15,952 nt of DNA. Source: DASXTB01 sp036505615 (GTDB lineage: Bacteria > Acidobacteriota > UBA6911 > JACQSX01). The stretch's first letter is position 1. The number at the start of each line of letters is the position of its first letter. The notes under the pieces were generated by a model. It ran no database searches. It was not told the origin of the DNA and saw only the letters and a program-made list of their open reading frames with translations. Below are positions 5,107 to 13,698 of the stretch, in pieces. The translations under genes were made by a program, and so were the position numbers. The stretch is taken from contig DASXTB010000481.1 of assembly GCA_036505615.1 (NCBI GenBank), positions 1 through 15,952 of the forward strand, written 5' to 3'.

Positions 5107-6822
5107 ATGAAACGCACGGGCGCGCAAATCATTTGGGAATCGCTGGTTAAGGAGGGTGTTCAGGTCGTTTTTGGCTATCCGGGTGGCGCGATTCTTCCCG
5201 CCTATGACGCCATGCTCGATTACCCCATTCATCATGTCCTGGTGCGTCACGAGCAGGGAGCCACGCACATGGCTGACGGCTACGCGAGAGCTTCGGGCCG
5301 AGTGGGTGTGGCCATGGCGACTTCCGGTCCGGGCGCCACTAACATGGTGACCGGTATCGCCACGGCCATGATGGATTCGATTCCCATTGTTTGCATCACC
5401 GGGCAAGTTGGATCCAAAGTCATTGGGACCGACGCTTTCCAGGAGACCGATGTTACCGGAATCACTCTGCCTATCACCAAGCACAATTTCCTGGTCACGC
5501 GGGCCGAAGACATCGCGCGAGCAATTCGAGAGGCGTTTTTTATCGCCGAGTCTGGACGGCCGGGACCCGTGCTGGTCGATATCACAAAGGACGCCCAGCA
5601 GGCCACCACCGAATTTGTCTGGGATGACTCTCCTGTCCGATTACCGGGGTATCGCCCCCGGTTGAGGCCCCTTCCGGAGGACCTTCAGCGCGCTGCCGAA
5701 CTGATCAAGACTTCCAAACGGCCCCTGATTCTGGCTGGACACGGCGTCATCATGTGCAATGCGCGCAGCGAAGTCCTCGCCTTTGCGGAGAAGACTGACA
5801 CACCGATCGCCATGACGCTCCTCGGACTGGGAGGAATTTCTGCCTCGCATCCTCTGAACCTGGGAATGATGGGCATGCACGGCGAAGCCTGGGTAAACAA
5901 CGCCATCCAGCAGGCAGACTTGCTGCTTGCCTTAGGTATGCGCTTTGACGACCGCGTGACGGGAAACTTGAAGACTTATGCCGTAAATGCAAAGAAAATA
6001 CACATCGAGATCGATCCTTCTGAGATCAACAAGAACGTTAAAGTAGATGTTGGGATAGTAGGCGATCTGAAAGAAACGTTGATTGAACTGCTGCCCTACC
6101 TTCCTGACGTCACTCACGCGGAGTGGCGCGGCCATATCAACGGGATGAAAGGGGAAGTGGCAGTCCGTGATATCCAGTTCCTGCCTGACAGCGGCCATCT
6201 CTATGCGGCGCACGTGATAAACGATTTGTGGCGTCTCACCAAGGGCAATGCCATTGTGGTCACCGACGTCGGCCAGCATCAAATGTGGGAAGCCCAGTAT
6301 TACAAGCATGAAGAACCAAGAACCTTGATCACGTCGGGCGGTCTGGGGACGATGGGCTTCGCTCTTCCGGCCGCAATCGGCGCAAAGTTTGCTCAACCGG
6401 ACCGCGAAGTGTGGGCAATTGTCGGCGACGGTGGGTTCCAAATGACGGCCGCCGAACTTGCCACCGCCGCGCAGGAAGAGATCAAAGTCAATGTGGCTAT
6501 CATCAACAATGGCTACCTGGGCATGGTCCGCCAGTGGCAAGAGTTCTTCTACGAGCGGCGTTATGCTGCCACTCCGTTGCGAAATCCTGACTTTGTCAAA
6601 CTAGCCGAAGCACACAGCCTCGCTGGAATTCGAGTCACCCGGCGCGATGAGATCTCGACCGCCTATGAAGCCGCTGTGGCAAATCCCGGGACGGTGATCA
6701 TTGACTTCCGAGTGGAACAGGAGGATTCGGTGTTCCCAATGGTTCCGGCGGGCGCCGACCTGGAAGCCATGATTCGCAGGCCCGCCGCTACTCCTTTGGC
6801 CGAAACCGGCGCGGATCCCTAA
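5107..6822 (+). CDS. ilvB: Acetolactate synthase large (catalytic) subunit
   Basis: This thiamine-diphosphate enzyme condenses two pyruvates to 2-acetolactate, or pyruvate with 2-oxobutyrate to 2-aceto-2-hydroxybutyrate. It catalyses the first common step of branched-chain amino acid synthesis and works with the IlvH subunit encoded next. It has 571 residues from ATG 5107, or 578 from ATG 5086. The N-terminal domain has VVFGYPGGAILPAYDAM and the catalytic Glu in RHEQGATHMADGYARASG. The ThDP/Mg motif is GDGGFQMTAAELATA...IINNGYLGMVRQWQ in the C-terminal third. I prefer 5107 because AGGAG precedes it and homologues usually begin near MKRTGAQ. ATG 5086 would be nearly leaderless from the TATACT box. 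Length and motifs are normal. Confidence 0.96.
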   Translation: MKRTGAQIIWESLVKEGVQVVFGYPGGAILPAYDAMLDYPIHHVLVRHEQGATHMADGYARASGRVGVAMATSGPGATNMVTGIATAMMDSIPIVCITGQVGSKVIGTDAFQETDVTGITLPITKHNFLVTRAEDIARAIREAFFIAESGRPGPVLVDITKDAQQATTEFVWDDSPVRLPGYRPRLRPLPEDLQRAAELIKTSKRPLILAGHGVIMCNARSEVLAFAEKTDTPIAMTLLGLGGISASHPLNLGMMGMHGEAWVNNAIQQADLLLALGMRFDDRVTGNLKTYAVNAKKIHIEIDPSEINKNVKVDVGIVGDLKETLIELLPYLPDVTHAEWRGHINGMKGEVAVRDIQFLPDSGHLYAAHVINDLWRLTKGNAIVVTDVGQHQMWEAQYYKHEEPRTLITSGGLGTMGFALPAAIGAKFAQPDREVWAIVGDGGFQMTAAELATAAQEEIKVNVAIINNGYLGMVRQWQEFFYERRYAATPLRNPDFVKLAEAHSLAGIRVTRRDEISTAYEAAVANPGTVIIDFRVEQEDSVFPMVPAGADLEAMIRRPAATPLAETGADP

Positions 6823-6826
6823 GAAG

Positions 6827-6945
6827 GTTGGCAGGTTTGCAGGTTGGCGGGTTTAAAATCACGCGGAGCTTCCTGATTCTTAACCCGAAAGCCAGATCTG
6901 TTGAACCTGTAACCTGCTAATCTGCTAATCTGCAAACCTGCTAAC
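6827..6945 (+). repeat. Intergenic hairpin of octad repeats between ilvB and ilvH
   Basis: Left arm 6827-6853 is built of 8-base units (GGTTGGCA, GGTTTGCA, GGTTGGCG). Right arm 6919-6945 belongs to a run of ACCTGCTA/ATCTGCTA units beginning near 6904. In the plus-strand (operon) RNA the arms form 27 consecutive pairs: 22 Watson-Crick, 5 G-U and no mismatch, around a loop of about 65 nt. It could alter mRNA stability or subunit ratio in the operon, or be a passive repeat. Confidence 0.75.
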
Positions 6946-6984
6946 GCGGTGTATTGCTAGCCAATTTCACAAGGAAAGTATTCA

Positions 6985-7554
6985 ATGTTGCACACACTAG
7001 TCGCTTACGTTGAAGACAAACCAGGCGTGCTGAATCGCGTAGCTTCGCTGTTTAGACGCCGCGCTTTTAATATTGAGTCGCTCACGGTGGGACATACTGA
7101 GAAGCCGGGAGTCTCCAGGATGACGATTGTCATCGACAGTGATCAAACCAGCGCCGCGCGAGTAGAGCAGAACCTCTACAAACTGGTGAATGTGCTCCGA
7201 GTCGAAGATCTCGCCAACGTGCCGTCAGTGATGCGCGATCTGGCCTTGATCAAAGTGAAAGCGGATGCCCGAACCCGGCCCGAAATTCTGCAACTAGCGG
7301 AAGTGTTTCGCGCCAGGGTTCTGGATGCCGGAACCACAGCATTGATTCTGGAAGTCACCGGAGACGAGAGTAAGATAGAAGCGCTGATGAAGGTTCTACA
7401 TCCCTTTGGAATTGTCGAAATGGTGCGCACCGGCACAGTAGCCATGGCCCGCGGAGAGAGAGCGGCTGACAGCGCGGCCACGGAGGAGTGGATTTCCGGC
7501 GATCCCAAACCTTCGGACCCAGATTCGGGTTCGGGAATTAGTCATTCGGTTTAA
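6985..7554 (+). CDS. ilvH: Acetolactate synthase small (regulatory) subunit
   Basis: This partner of IlvB raises its activity and confers feedback inhibition by valine. It has 189 residues. An ACT domain lies at about residues 2-75 (MLHTLVAYVEDKPGVLNRVASLF, with RRAFNIESLTVGHTE), followed by the second ferredoxin-like domain found in this family (about 80-160, including VEMVRTGTVAMARGE). The tail after residue 160 is low-complexity and acidic (GDPKPSDPDSGSGIS). The start has AAGGAAAG upstream. The gene lies 162 bp after ilvB with a hairpin between them, and 20 bp before ilvC. It could equally be named ilvN, and ilvH is used for the longer two-domain form. Confidence 0.95.
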   Translation: MLHTLVAYVEDKPGVLNRVASLFRRRAFNIESLTVGHTEKPGVSRMTIVIDSDQTSAARVEQNLYKLVNVLRVEDLANVPSVMRDLALIKVKADARTRPEILQLAEVFRARVLDAGTTALILEVTGDESKIEALMKVLHPFGIVEMVRTGTVAMARGERAADSAATEEWISGDPKPSDPDSGSGISHSV

Positions 7555-7574
7555 AGCTTCAGAAAGAGGAGACC

Positions 7575-8636
7575 ATGGCAAGGATCTATTACGACAGCGA
7601 TGCGGATTTGAATCTCATTAAGTCAAAACAGGTGGCCATTATCGGCTACGGTTCACAAGGCCATGCGCACGCGCTGAATTTGAAGGAGAGTGGCGTCAGC
7701 GTGGTCGTAGGCCTGCATGCTGGAAGCAAGTCCAGAGCAAGAGCCCAGGGAGCGGGCGTGACGGTGAAATCGGTCGGCGAGGCAGCCCAATGGGCGGACG
7801 TCATCATGCTGCTAGCGCCGGATACGGCCCAGCCCAAGATTTATCGGGAGAGTATCGAACAACATCTTTCTTCAGGGAAAATGCTCATGTTTGGCCACGG
7901 TTTTAATATTCGATTTGGCACCATCATTCCGCCCAAGGATGTGGATGTCGCGATGATCGCACCGAAATCGCCCGGACACCGGGTACGTGAAGTCTTTGTG
8001 GAAGGAGGAGGGACGCCCGCTCTGCTGGCGGTCCAGCAGGATGCTACCGGCAAGGCAAAGGCGCTGGCACTTTCCTACGCCAAGGCCCTGGGTGTAGCAC
8101 GCGCCGGCGTGATAGAAACCACGTTCGCGGAGGAGACGGAGACGGATCTATTCGGCGAGCAAACGGTGTTGTGCGGCGGAGTCAGCGCGTTGATTAAGGC
8201 GGCGTTCGAAACGCTGGTGGAGGCTGGTTATCAGCCCGAGATTGCCTACTTCGAGTGTATGCATGAGCTCAAGCTAATTGTTGATCTGATGTACCGAGGC
8301 GGGTTGAATTATATGCGTTACTCGGTGAGCGACACGGCCGAGCACGGAGACTACACGGGTGGCCCTCGCATCGTCACCGCCGAGACGCGAGGGGAAATGA
8401 AGGCCATGTTGAAGGAAATCCAGGACGGCACTTATGCCAAGAAGTGGATTGCCGAGAATGAAGCGGGGCGCCGCTGGTTCAACGCTACGCGCGCTAAGGA
8501 ACAAAGCCATCTGATCGAGAAAGTAGGGGCGAAGCTCCGATCGATGATGCCCTTCTTGAATCCTGTCACCGTTCAGCCTGATGAGCAGGGCCAGTTGGAA
8601 CTGACAATTCAGGGAGCGGGGAAGGGAAAGTCGTAG
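7575..8636 (+). CDS. ilvC: Ketol-acid reductoisomerase, class I
   Basis: This enzyme isomerises and reduces acetolactate (or acetohydroxybutyrate) to the dihydroxy acid with NAD(P)H and Mg2+. It has 353 residues, the short class I form. The Rossmann motif is GYGSQGHAHALNLKESG (about residues 24-40). The cofactor loop after beta-2 reads GLHAGSKSRARAQG, compatible with NADPH. APKSPGHRVR matches the conserved loop. Metal ligands in the knotted C-terminal domain are present: Asp191 and Glu195 in DLFGEQ, and Glu227 and Glu231 in ECMHELKLIVDLMYRGG. AAGAGGAG precedes the ATG. The gene follows ilvH by 20 bp, which argues for co-transcription. Confidence 0.97.
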   Translation: MARIYYDSDADLNLIKSKQVAIIGYGSQGHAHALNLKESGVSVVVGLHAGSKSRARAQGAGVTVKSVGEAAQWADVIMLLAPDTAQPKIYRESIEQHLSSGKMLMFGHGFNIRFGTIIPPKDVDVAMIAPKSPGHRVREVFVEGGGTPALLAVQQDATGKAKALALSYAKALGVARAGVIETTFAEETETDLFGEQTVLCGGVSALIKAAFETLVEAGYQPEIAYFECMHELKLIVDLMYRGGLNYMRYSVSDTAEHGDYTGGPRIVTAETRGEMKAMLKEIQDGTYAKKWIAENEAGRRWFNATRAKEQSHLIEKVGAKLRSMMPFLNPVTVQPDEQGQLELTIQGAGKGKS

Positions 8637-8659
8637 TTGCATTGCGGCGGAACCGGGGA

Positions 8660-8788
8660 GTGCGGGAGCGGGAGAGTGGTGAGTGGGTGAGTGGGAGAGT
8701 GGGTGAATGGGGACGCGACCCTTCTCAGTCCCCCATTCTCCCGCTCTCCCACTCACCCGTTCTCCCATTCTCCCGCTCTCCCACTCGG
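8660..8788 (+). repeat. Intergenic hairpin of heptad repeats between ilvC and ilvD
   Basis: The purine-rich left arm (8660-8712) repeats 7-base GGGAGAG/TGGGTGA-like units. The right arm (8731-8788) repeats CTCCCAT/TCTCCCG-like units and is its imperfect inverse. In the best inner alignment of about 47 bases, the four transition differences all read as G-U pairs in plus-strand RNA. Two transversions and one bulge remain unpaired. Loop about 18 nt. The 194-bp ilvC-ilvD gap holds little else. Confidence 0.75.
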
Positions 8789-8830
8789 TCTTAAGAAGCA
8801 TCACTCTCAAATCGCAAAGAGGACAGCCCA

Positions 8831-10510
8831 ATGACACCTGATCTCAGACATCGCAGCCGTGCTTTGCTCGACGGCAGGGAGCGTTCAGGCGCACGCTCCA
8901 TGTTGAAAGCAATAGGGTTCACAGATGAAGATCTTTCACGGCCCATTGTCGGCGTTGCCAACACGTGGATCGAGACAATGCCGTGTAACTTCCACCTGCG
9001 CGGGCTGGCGGCCAAAGTTAAGGAAGGCGTCCGTGCAGCCGGCGGGACACCGATGGAGTTCAATACTATTTCCATCAGTGACGGCGTGACGATGGGTACG
9101 GAGGGAATGAAGGCTTCGTTGGTTAGCCGCGAGATCATCGCGGATTCAATAGAGCTGCTGGGACGCGGCCATATGTTTGACGCGATGATCGTCCTGGTGG
9201 GTTGCGACAAGACAATACCGGGTGGGGCAATGGCTCTCATTCGGCTCGATGCTCCGGGTCTGCTTCTGTACGGAGGTTCCATCGCTCCCGGTAAATTCAA
9301 AGGCCGTGATGTGACGATTCAGGACGTCTACGAAGGCATAGGCGCCGCCGCGGCGGGCAAGATGTCCGACGAGGACCTGCGAGAACTGGAAAACGCTGCG
9401 TGCCCGGGCGCCGGAGCCTGCGGTGGACAGTACACGGCTAATACCATGGCCACAGTAATGGAGTTCATTGGCCTTTCGCCCTTGGGCACTGCCAGTATCC
9501 CGGCAATGGATCCCCGCAAAGCCGACGCCGGGGTTCGGTGCGGAAAGCTGGTGATGGAATTGCTGCGCCGGGATTTGCGCCCAAGCAAAATCCTGACTCG
9601 TCAGGCATTCGAAAACGCAATTGCCGGCGTTGCAGCGACGGGCGGCTCGACCAATGCAGTACTCCATCTGCTGGCAATGGCGGCCGAGGCGGGTATTTCA
9701 CTCACCATTGATGACTTTGACAAGATCAGCAAACGCACTCCTCTATTAGCCAGCCTCCGCCCGGGCGGAAAATATGTAGCCGTGGATGTGGACCACGCCG
9801 GCGGTATTCCTTTGATCATCAAGCGGCTCATTGACGCGGGCTTTGTGGACGCCAAACAGATGAGCACCAGCGGAACCACGCTCGGCGACGGCGTACGCGA
9901 AGTAAAGGAAACGCCCGGGCAGGATGTGATAAGAGCCGCTTCGAATCCTTTCAAGGCTACCGGCGGGCTGGTAATTCTAAAAGGAAACCTGGCGCCGGAA
10001 GGGTGCGTCGTGAAAATTGCCGGCCACGAGCGGATGCACCACCGCGGCCCGGCAAGGGTGTTCAATTGTGAAGAGGACGCAATGAAGGCGATAACGTCTC
10101 GCCTGGTTCGCCCCGGAGACGTAGTCGTGGTCCGATATGAAGGCCCTAAAGGCGGCCCGGGGATGCGTGAGATGCTGGCGGTAACGGCTGCCATTGTAGG
10201 CGAAGGGCTGGGCGAGTCGGTTGCGCTAATTACGGATGGCCGGTTCAGCGGCGCTACCCAGGGCCTGATGATCGGACATGTGGCGCCCGAAGCGGCTCGT
10301 CGCGGGCCAATCGCCGCGCTGGAAGAGGGCGATACCATTGTAATCGACGTTAATGCCCGCAAACTGGACGTGGATCTTAGCGACGCCGTGGTGCAGGCTC
10401 GCCTGGCGAAATGGAGTGCGCCGGCGCCTCGGTACACCAGCGGCGTCTTTGCCAAATATGCTGCCCTGGTGTCGTCGGCGTCTGAAGGAGCGGTGACCCG
10501 GCCGGTCTAG
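8831..10510 (+). CDS. ilvD: Dihydroxy-acid dehydratase
   Basis: This iron-sulfur enzyme dehydrates 2,3-dihydroxy-isovalerate and -methylvalerate to the 2-oxo acids, the last shared step before transamination. It has 559 residues, full length for the family. Cluster and metal-binding positions are seen at Cys125 (VGCDKTIPGG) and at Cys191 and Cys197 (CPGAGACGGQYTANTM). Other signatures are ATGGSTNAVLHLLA, VRYEGPKGGPGMREML and LITDGRFSGATQGLMIGHV, the last two near the C-terminal active site. GAGGA lies 12 bp before the ATG. It closes the ilv operon and converges on the NtrC-type regulator gene. A 284-codon open frame antisense to it (9601-10455) is a composition artefact. Confidence 0.96.
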   Translation: MTPDLRHRSRALLDGRERSGARSMLKAIGFTDEDLSRPIVGVANTWIETMPCNFHLRGLAAKVKEGVRAAGGTPMEFNTISISDGVTMGTEGMKASLVSREIIADSIELLGRGHMFDAMIVLVGCDKTIPGGAMALIRLDAPGLLLYGGSIAPGKFKGRDVTIQDVYEGIGAAAAGKMSDEDLRELENAACPGAGACGGQYTANTMATVMEFIGLSPLGTASIPAMDPRKADAGVRCGKLVMELLRRDLRPSKILTRQAFENAIAGVAATGGSTNAVLHLLAMAAEAGISLTIDDFDKISKRTPLLASLRPGGKYVAVDVDHAGGIPLIIKRLIDAGFVDAKQMSTSGTTLGDGVREVKETPGQDVIRAASNPFKATGGLVILKGNLAPEGCVVKIAGHERMHHRGPARVFNCEEDAMKAITSRLVRPGDVVVVRYEGPKGGPGMREMLAVTAAIVGEGLGESVALITDGRFSGATQGLMIGHVAPEAARRGPIAALEEGDTIVIDVNARKLDVDLSDAVVQARLAKWSAPAPRYTSGVFAKYAALVSSASEGAVTRPV

Positions 10511-10518
10511 GAATTGTA

Positions 10519-10721
10519 GATTGGGGATTTCGGATTGCGGATTTTCAGGCATTGAGAAAGTGTGAAAAATTGCAGCGCCGGCCTCGGGTCGGCATTTCCT
10601 CCCCGACATCACCGGATAGCCCGCTGGCTTGCTCTCCTAGAGCAGATTTACGTTTACGCTGGAATGTCTCAGGTTCCGAGCCCCCATAGCCCCAATCCGC
10701 AATCCCCAATCCGCAATCCCT
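10519..10721. repeat. Heptad inverted repeat between convergent genes
   Basis: Left arm 10519-10546 (GATTGGG, GATTTCG, GATTGCG, GATTTTC) and right arm 10688-10721 (CCCCAAT, CCGCAAT alternating) are imperfect inverses built of 7-base units. About 140 bp between them includes a GCCGGCCTCGGGTCGGC-like stretch. Arm differences here are mostly transversions. Position at the end of both ilvD and the regulator gene allows a terminator role for either strand. Confidence 0.6.
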
Positions 10722-12069
10722 AAAGTCCGTATTTTCGAATCTTGCGCTGCAGCGTGGGGTGCGATATGCCCAACAAACGGCAAGCCAGGCTTTTGTTGCC
10801 GCGCGCATGCTCCAGCGCTTTTCGGATATGTTCCTTTTCCACTTCCTCCAGCTGCGCGAATGCCGCGTTGTCTTCCGTGGCCGGCGATTCGGAAGTCACG
10901 GGTTCCTGAAAGAGGTCAAATTCCTGCTCCATCAGGATGTCTCCGGGCGACATCAACACCGTGCGGCGCAGGTAGTTTTCCAATTCGCGCACGTTTCCTT
11001 TCCAGTCGTGCTGCTGCAGGCGGCGCATCGTTTCACGAGGAATGCGGCGCACATTCCGTTTTAGTTCATGATTGATGCGATTGATCAGATGATGCACCAG
11101 ATCGGGAATGTCCACGCGGCGCTCGCGCAGAGGTGGAACTCGTATATTCACGACATTGAGCCGATAGTAGAGATCTTCACGGAACTGGCCTCGCCGGACC
11201 ATCGTTTCCAGGTCCTGATGCGTAGCGGCGATGATCCGAACATCGGATGAAATGGGGTGAGTTCCGCCGACCCGTTCAAAGACGCGCTCCTGCAGCACTC
11301 GCAGCAGTTTTACCTGCATTGCGGGAGACATGTCGGCTACCTCGTCGAGGAATAGCGTTCCCTGATCGGCGAGCTCGAACTTTCCCGGTTTGGGCTGATG
11401 CGCTCCGGTAAACGCTCCCTTTTCGTGACCGAACAGTTCGCTCTCCAGCAGCGTTTCGACCAGCGCCGAGCAGTTCACTGAGATGAACGGTTTGGTCGGG
11501 TCGGTAAAATCGTGAATGGCCCGTGCGATCAGTTCCTTTCCCGTGCCGCTCTCACCGGTTATCAGCACCGTGGTTTTGCTTTTGGAAACCATGCCGATGG
11601 CTTTGAAGATGCCGAGCATGGATTTGCTCTTGCCGACAAGGTCTTCCAGCTTTAACTCGGAGGGAACGCTGGCAAACGCGCGCTCTCCGCGCTGTGCCAT
11701 CGAGCGGAGTGCGAGCGCCTTTTCCAGCGCGTCGTCGAGCTCATCAATAGCGATCGGCTTGTGAATGTACTCACACGCTCCCAGTTTGATGGCCCGGACG
11801 GCCGTCGGCATATCATGAAACGCAGTCATAATCACCACCGGGACGGTAGCATCCTGCTTTTGAAAATCTGACAGCAGATCCAGACCGTTCCGATCAGCCA
11901 GCCTGATATCCAGCAGCACGGTATCGCAGGGCGCGGCGCCGAAGCTTTTCAGACCCTCTTCACCGGTTTGGGCTGCCTGCACCTGAAATCCACGATCGCT
12001 CAGGTACAGAGTCAGAGTCCGAACAATCGAAGGGTCGTCATCAATTATGAGGATGCTTTCGTTCATCAT
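10720..12069 (-). CDS. NtrC-family sigma-54-dependent response regulator
   Basis: This cytoplasmic transcription activator has 449 residues. The receiver domain is residues 1-120, with the acidic pocket IIDDDPS, phospho-acceptor Asp54 in LLDIRL, MTAF and HKPI. The AAA+ domain spans about 145-370: Walker A GESGTGKE, the sigma-54-contacting loop GAFTGA, Walker B GTLFLDEVADM and an arginine-finger region. The C-terminal Fis-type helix-turn-helix is at about 415-449 (NKSLACRLLGISHPTLQRKIRKYGL is its region). ATG 12069 overlaps the kinase stop as ATGA, so the two are translationally coupled. It will activate sigma-54 promoters when phosphorylated. A sigma-54-like site lies before ilvB in this window, but the true targets are unknown. 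Confidence 0.95.
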   Translation of the reverse strand: MMNESILIIDDDPSIVRTLTLYLSDRGFQVQAAQTGEEGLKSFGAAPCDTVLLDIRLADRNGLDLLSDFQKQDATVPVVIMTAFHDMPTAVRAIKLGACEYIHKPIAIDELDDALEKALALRSMAQRGERAFASVPSELKLEDLVGKSKSMLGIFKAIGMVSKSKTTVLITGESGTGKELIARAIHDFTDPTKPFISVNCSALVETLLESELFGHEKGAFTGAHQPKPGKFELADQGTLFLDEVADMSPAMQVKLLRVLQERVFERVGGTHPISSDVRIIAATHQDLETMVRRGQFREDLYYRLNVVNIRVPPLRERRVDIPDLVHHLINRINHELKRNVRRIPRETMRRLQQHDWKGNVRELENYLRRTVLMSPGDILMEQEFDLFQEPVTSESPATEDNAAFAQLEEVEKEHIRKALEHARGNKSLACRLLGISHPTLQRKIRKYGL

Positions 12070-13169
12070 GAATATGTGAGGAACGTGATGCGAAACGTTG
12101 TCCCTGCGCCTTCCCTAGATTCAACGTCGATTGTTCCTCCATGACCTTCCACGATGCGCTTGGTGATGGTAAGTCCCAGGCCGGTACCGTCGCTGCGGGT
12201 AGTGAAAAACGGCTCAAAGATTTGCTGCATGCGTTCGGCCGGAATCCCTCTGCCTGAGTCAGAAATTTCAACCACCTGGCAGGCGGTGCTTTCCCGGATG
12301 GCGATGCGCAACTCGCTTGCCGGTTCCATCGCCTGAACCGCATTCAAGAGCAGATTGAGGAATGCCTGACGCACGCGCAAAGGGTCCACTGGCACATCTG
12401 CGGCGTCGCGGCCAAAGTCGCGAATCAACCTGACGTCAGCTTTCTGCAACGCATCTTCCGCCATCAACAATGCTTCTTCCATGATGGTAGCCAGCCTCGC
12501 CGGTTGGCGGTTCAAGCGAAGCGGCCGGACAAAATCCACAATCTCAGCAAGTATCGAATCCAGATGATCGATCTCCTGCAACGCAATCTTCATGTGTTCG
12601 CGGGCGCGGCCCTGTAGTTCGGGCATCCTCGACAAGATCTGCAGGTTCATTTTGACGGCGGAAAGAGGGTTGCGGATTTCGTGCGCAATGTGCGACGAGA
12701 GCTCGCCGATAGTAGCCAGACGCTCCGACCGTCGAAGCTGCTGTTGAAGCTGGCGAACTTCGGAAATGTCGCGCACGATGCCCAATGTGCCGATGGCTGC
12801 GCCCTTCTCGTCTTTCAAAAGAGTGATGGAAATACTGGCATGCAGGGAAGTGCCGTCGGCCCGTTTCAGAACGGTCTCCCAGTTTTGAACTCTGGCGCCA
12901 CGCCGGAGCTCCTGCATCACTCGCTCGGCTTCTTCTTTGCCGGCGAAATAAATTTCTGTTACCGGCTTTCCCAACGCCTGCCGCGGCGAATAGCCGAGCA
13001 TCCGCTCGGCAGGCTGGCTCCAGAAGTTGATCCTTCCATGCAAATCCGTCGTCACCACTGCGTCATTGGAGCCGCTGATCAGCTTACTTAGGAACTCGGA
13101 ATTCCGGCGGCTCTCTTCGTAGAGCTTGTAAAGATCCTGGTAACTTATCGATTTTGCTTCCGAGGGCAT
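12066..13169 (-). CDS. Cytoplasmic PAS-domain sensor histidine kinase, NtrB-like
   Basis: This sensor kinase is the probable phosphate donor for the overlapping NtrC-type regulator. From ATG 13169 it has 367 residues. A short helix leads to a PAS domain (about 25-140: NDAVVTTDLHGRINFWSQPA, GTLGIVRDISE). The HisKA domain carries the phospho-acceptor His163 in HIAHEIRNPLSAVK. The HATPase_c domain has the N box NLLLNAVQAM, G1 DSGRGIP, F box FEPFFTT and G2 GTGLGLTITKRIVEGHGG. There is no transmembrane segment, so the signal is presumably intracellular. An upstream GTG at 13238 with GGAG before it would add 23 residues, and its ribosome-binding site would lie inside a 16-bp palindrome. Confidence 0.93.
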   Translation of the reverse strand: MPSEAKSISYQDLYKLYEESRRNSEFLSKLISGSNDAVVTTDLHGRINFWSQPAERMLGYSPRQALGKPVTEIYFAGKEEAERVMQELRRGARVQNWETVLKRADGTSLHASISITLLKDEKGAAIGTLGIVRDISEVRQLQQQLRRSERLATIGELSSHIAHEIRNPLSAVKMNLQILSRMPELQGRAREHMKIALQEIDHLDSILAEIVDFVRPLRLNRQPARLATIMEEALLMAEDALQKADVRLIRDFGRDAADVPVDPLRVRQAFLNLLLNAVQAMEPASELRIAIRESTACQVVEISDSGRGIPAERMQQIFEPFFTTRSDGTGLGLTITKRIVEGHGGTIDVESREGAGTTFRITFLTYS

Positions 13170-13243
13170 AGGCGATGTGTGTGTCCGCAGAAAGGGGTCG
13201 ACTCGTGCAGGTGCATGCGATGGGGGTTGCATTCCCACCAGTC

Positions 13244-13259
13244 GCTCCGTGCACGGAGC
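13244..13259. promoter_or_regulatory. Perfect 16-bp palindrome upstream of the kinase gene
   Basis: GCTCCGTGCACGGAGC is a perfect palindrome 75 bp upstream of ATG 13169 and 6 bp upstream of the alternative GTG 13238. Its size and place suit an operator, but I found no second copy in the window. Confidence 0.4.
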
Positions 13260-13488
13260 AATAACATCTTAACTGAATAAGGACGGGCGAACCAGTTTGA
13301 GAAAGGTAGAAACTTGTGGGGCCGTCTCATCCCAGCCATCTGCTGACCTGTTACGATGAGACGAGGCACCGCCTCGTCTCTTCCATATGGCGCGCGGCTC
13401 GGTTGGGTTCAACCTCCCCCTGGCTGCCCACTTGGGCAGACCCGGACGGAAACGAAGAGGGTTTTGGCGGATTATTGAGATTGAATCG
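13260..13488. other. Non-coding region with a GAGACG-type hairpin
   Basis: The one clear structure is the perfect 10-bp stem GAGACGAGGC-ACC-GCCTCGTCTC at 13358-13380. Its outer bases match the hairpins at 4806 and 4852. An ORF at 13316-13948 on the plus strand runs antisense through a well-supported small gene and is not believed. Confidence 0.55.
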
Positions 13489-13698
13489 TTACGTTGACTT
13501 ACCCGATTTCATCGGAGGCACTTTTGCGCCCTTTTCTCGGGCTTCAGAAAGACCGATGGCAATCGCTTGCTCGCGGCTTTTTACTTTTCCACCTTTACCC
13601 GACTTGAGTCGCCCTCGCTTGAACTTGTGCATGGCTCGTTCCACGGTTTGCGAAGCTTTCTTGCCATACTTGCGCTTGCCGGGCTTCTTTCTTGGCAT
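13489..13698 (-). CDS. Small basic DUF6496-like protein
   Basis: This 69-residue Lys/Arg-rich protein of unknown function matches my memory of DUF6496 proteins. A basic N-terminus MPRKKPGKRKYGKKASQTVE leads to MHKFKRGRLKSG, then to the conserved KSREQAIAIGLSEAREKGAKVP. AAAAGGAGG lies just upstream of the ATG, a strong ribosome-binding site. It is a single-gene unit with no obvious partner. Its charge would suit binding to nucleic acid, but that is only inference. Confidence 0.82.
   Translation of the reverse strand: MPRKKPGKRKYGKKASQTVERAMHKFKRGRLKSGKGGKVKSREQAIAIGLSEAREKGAKVPPMKSGKST

Noticed and set aside
5932..6540. 202-codon minus-strand ORF within ilvB
   Set aside because: It is a shadow of ilvB with no ribosome-binding site or domain.
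6904..6945. Short tandem units considered as a CRISPR array
   Set aside because: Units are 8 bases, contiguous and without spacers, and no cas genes are nearby.
9601..10455. 284-codon minus-strand ORF within ilvD
   Set aside because: It is antisense to the conserved ilvD sequence, and its Ser/Pro/Arg-rich translation is typical of a GC-rich shadow frame.
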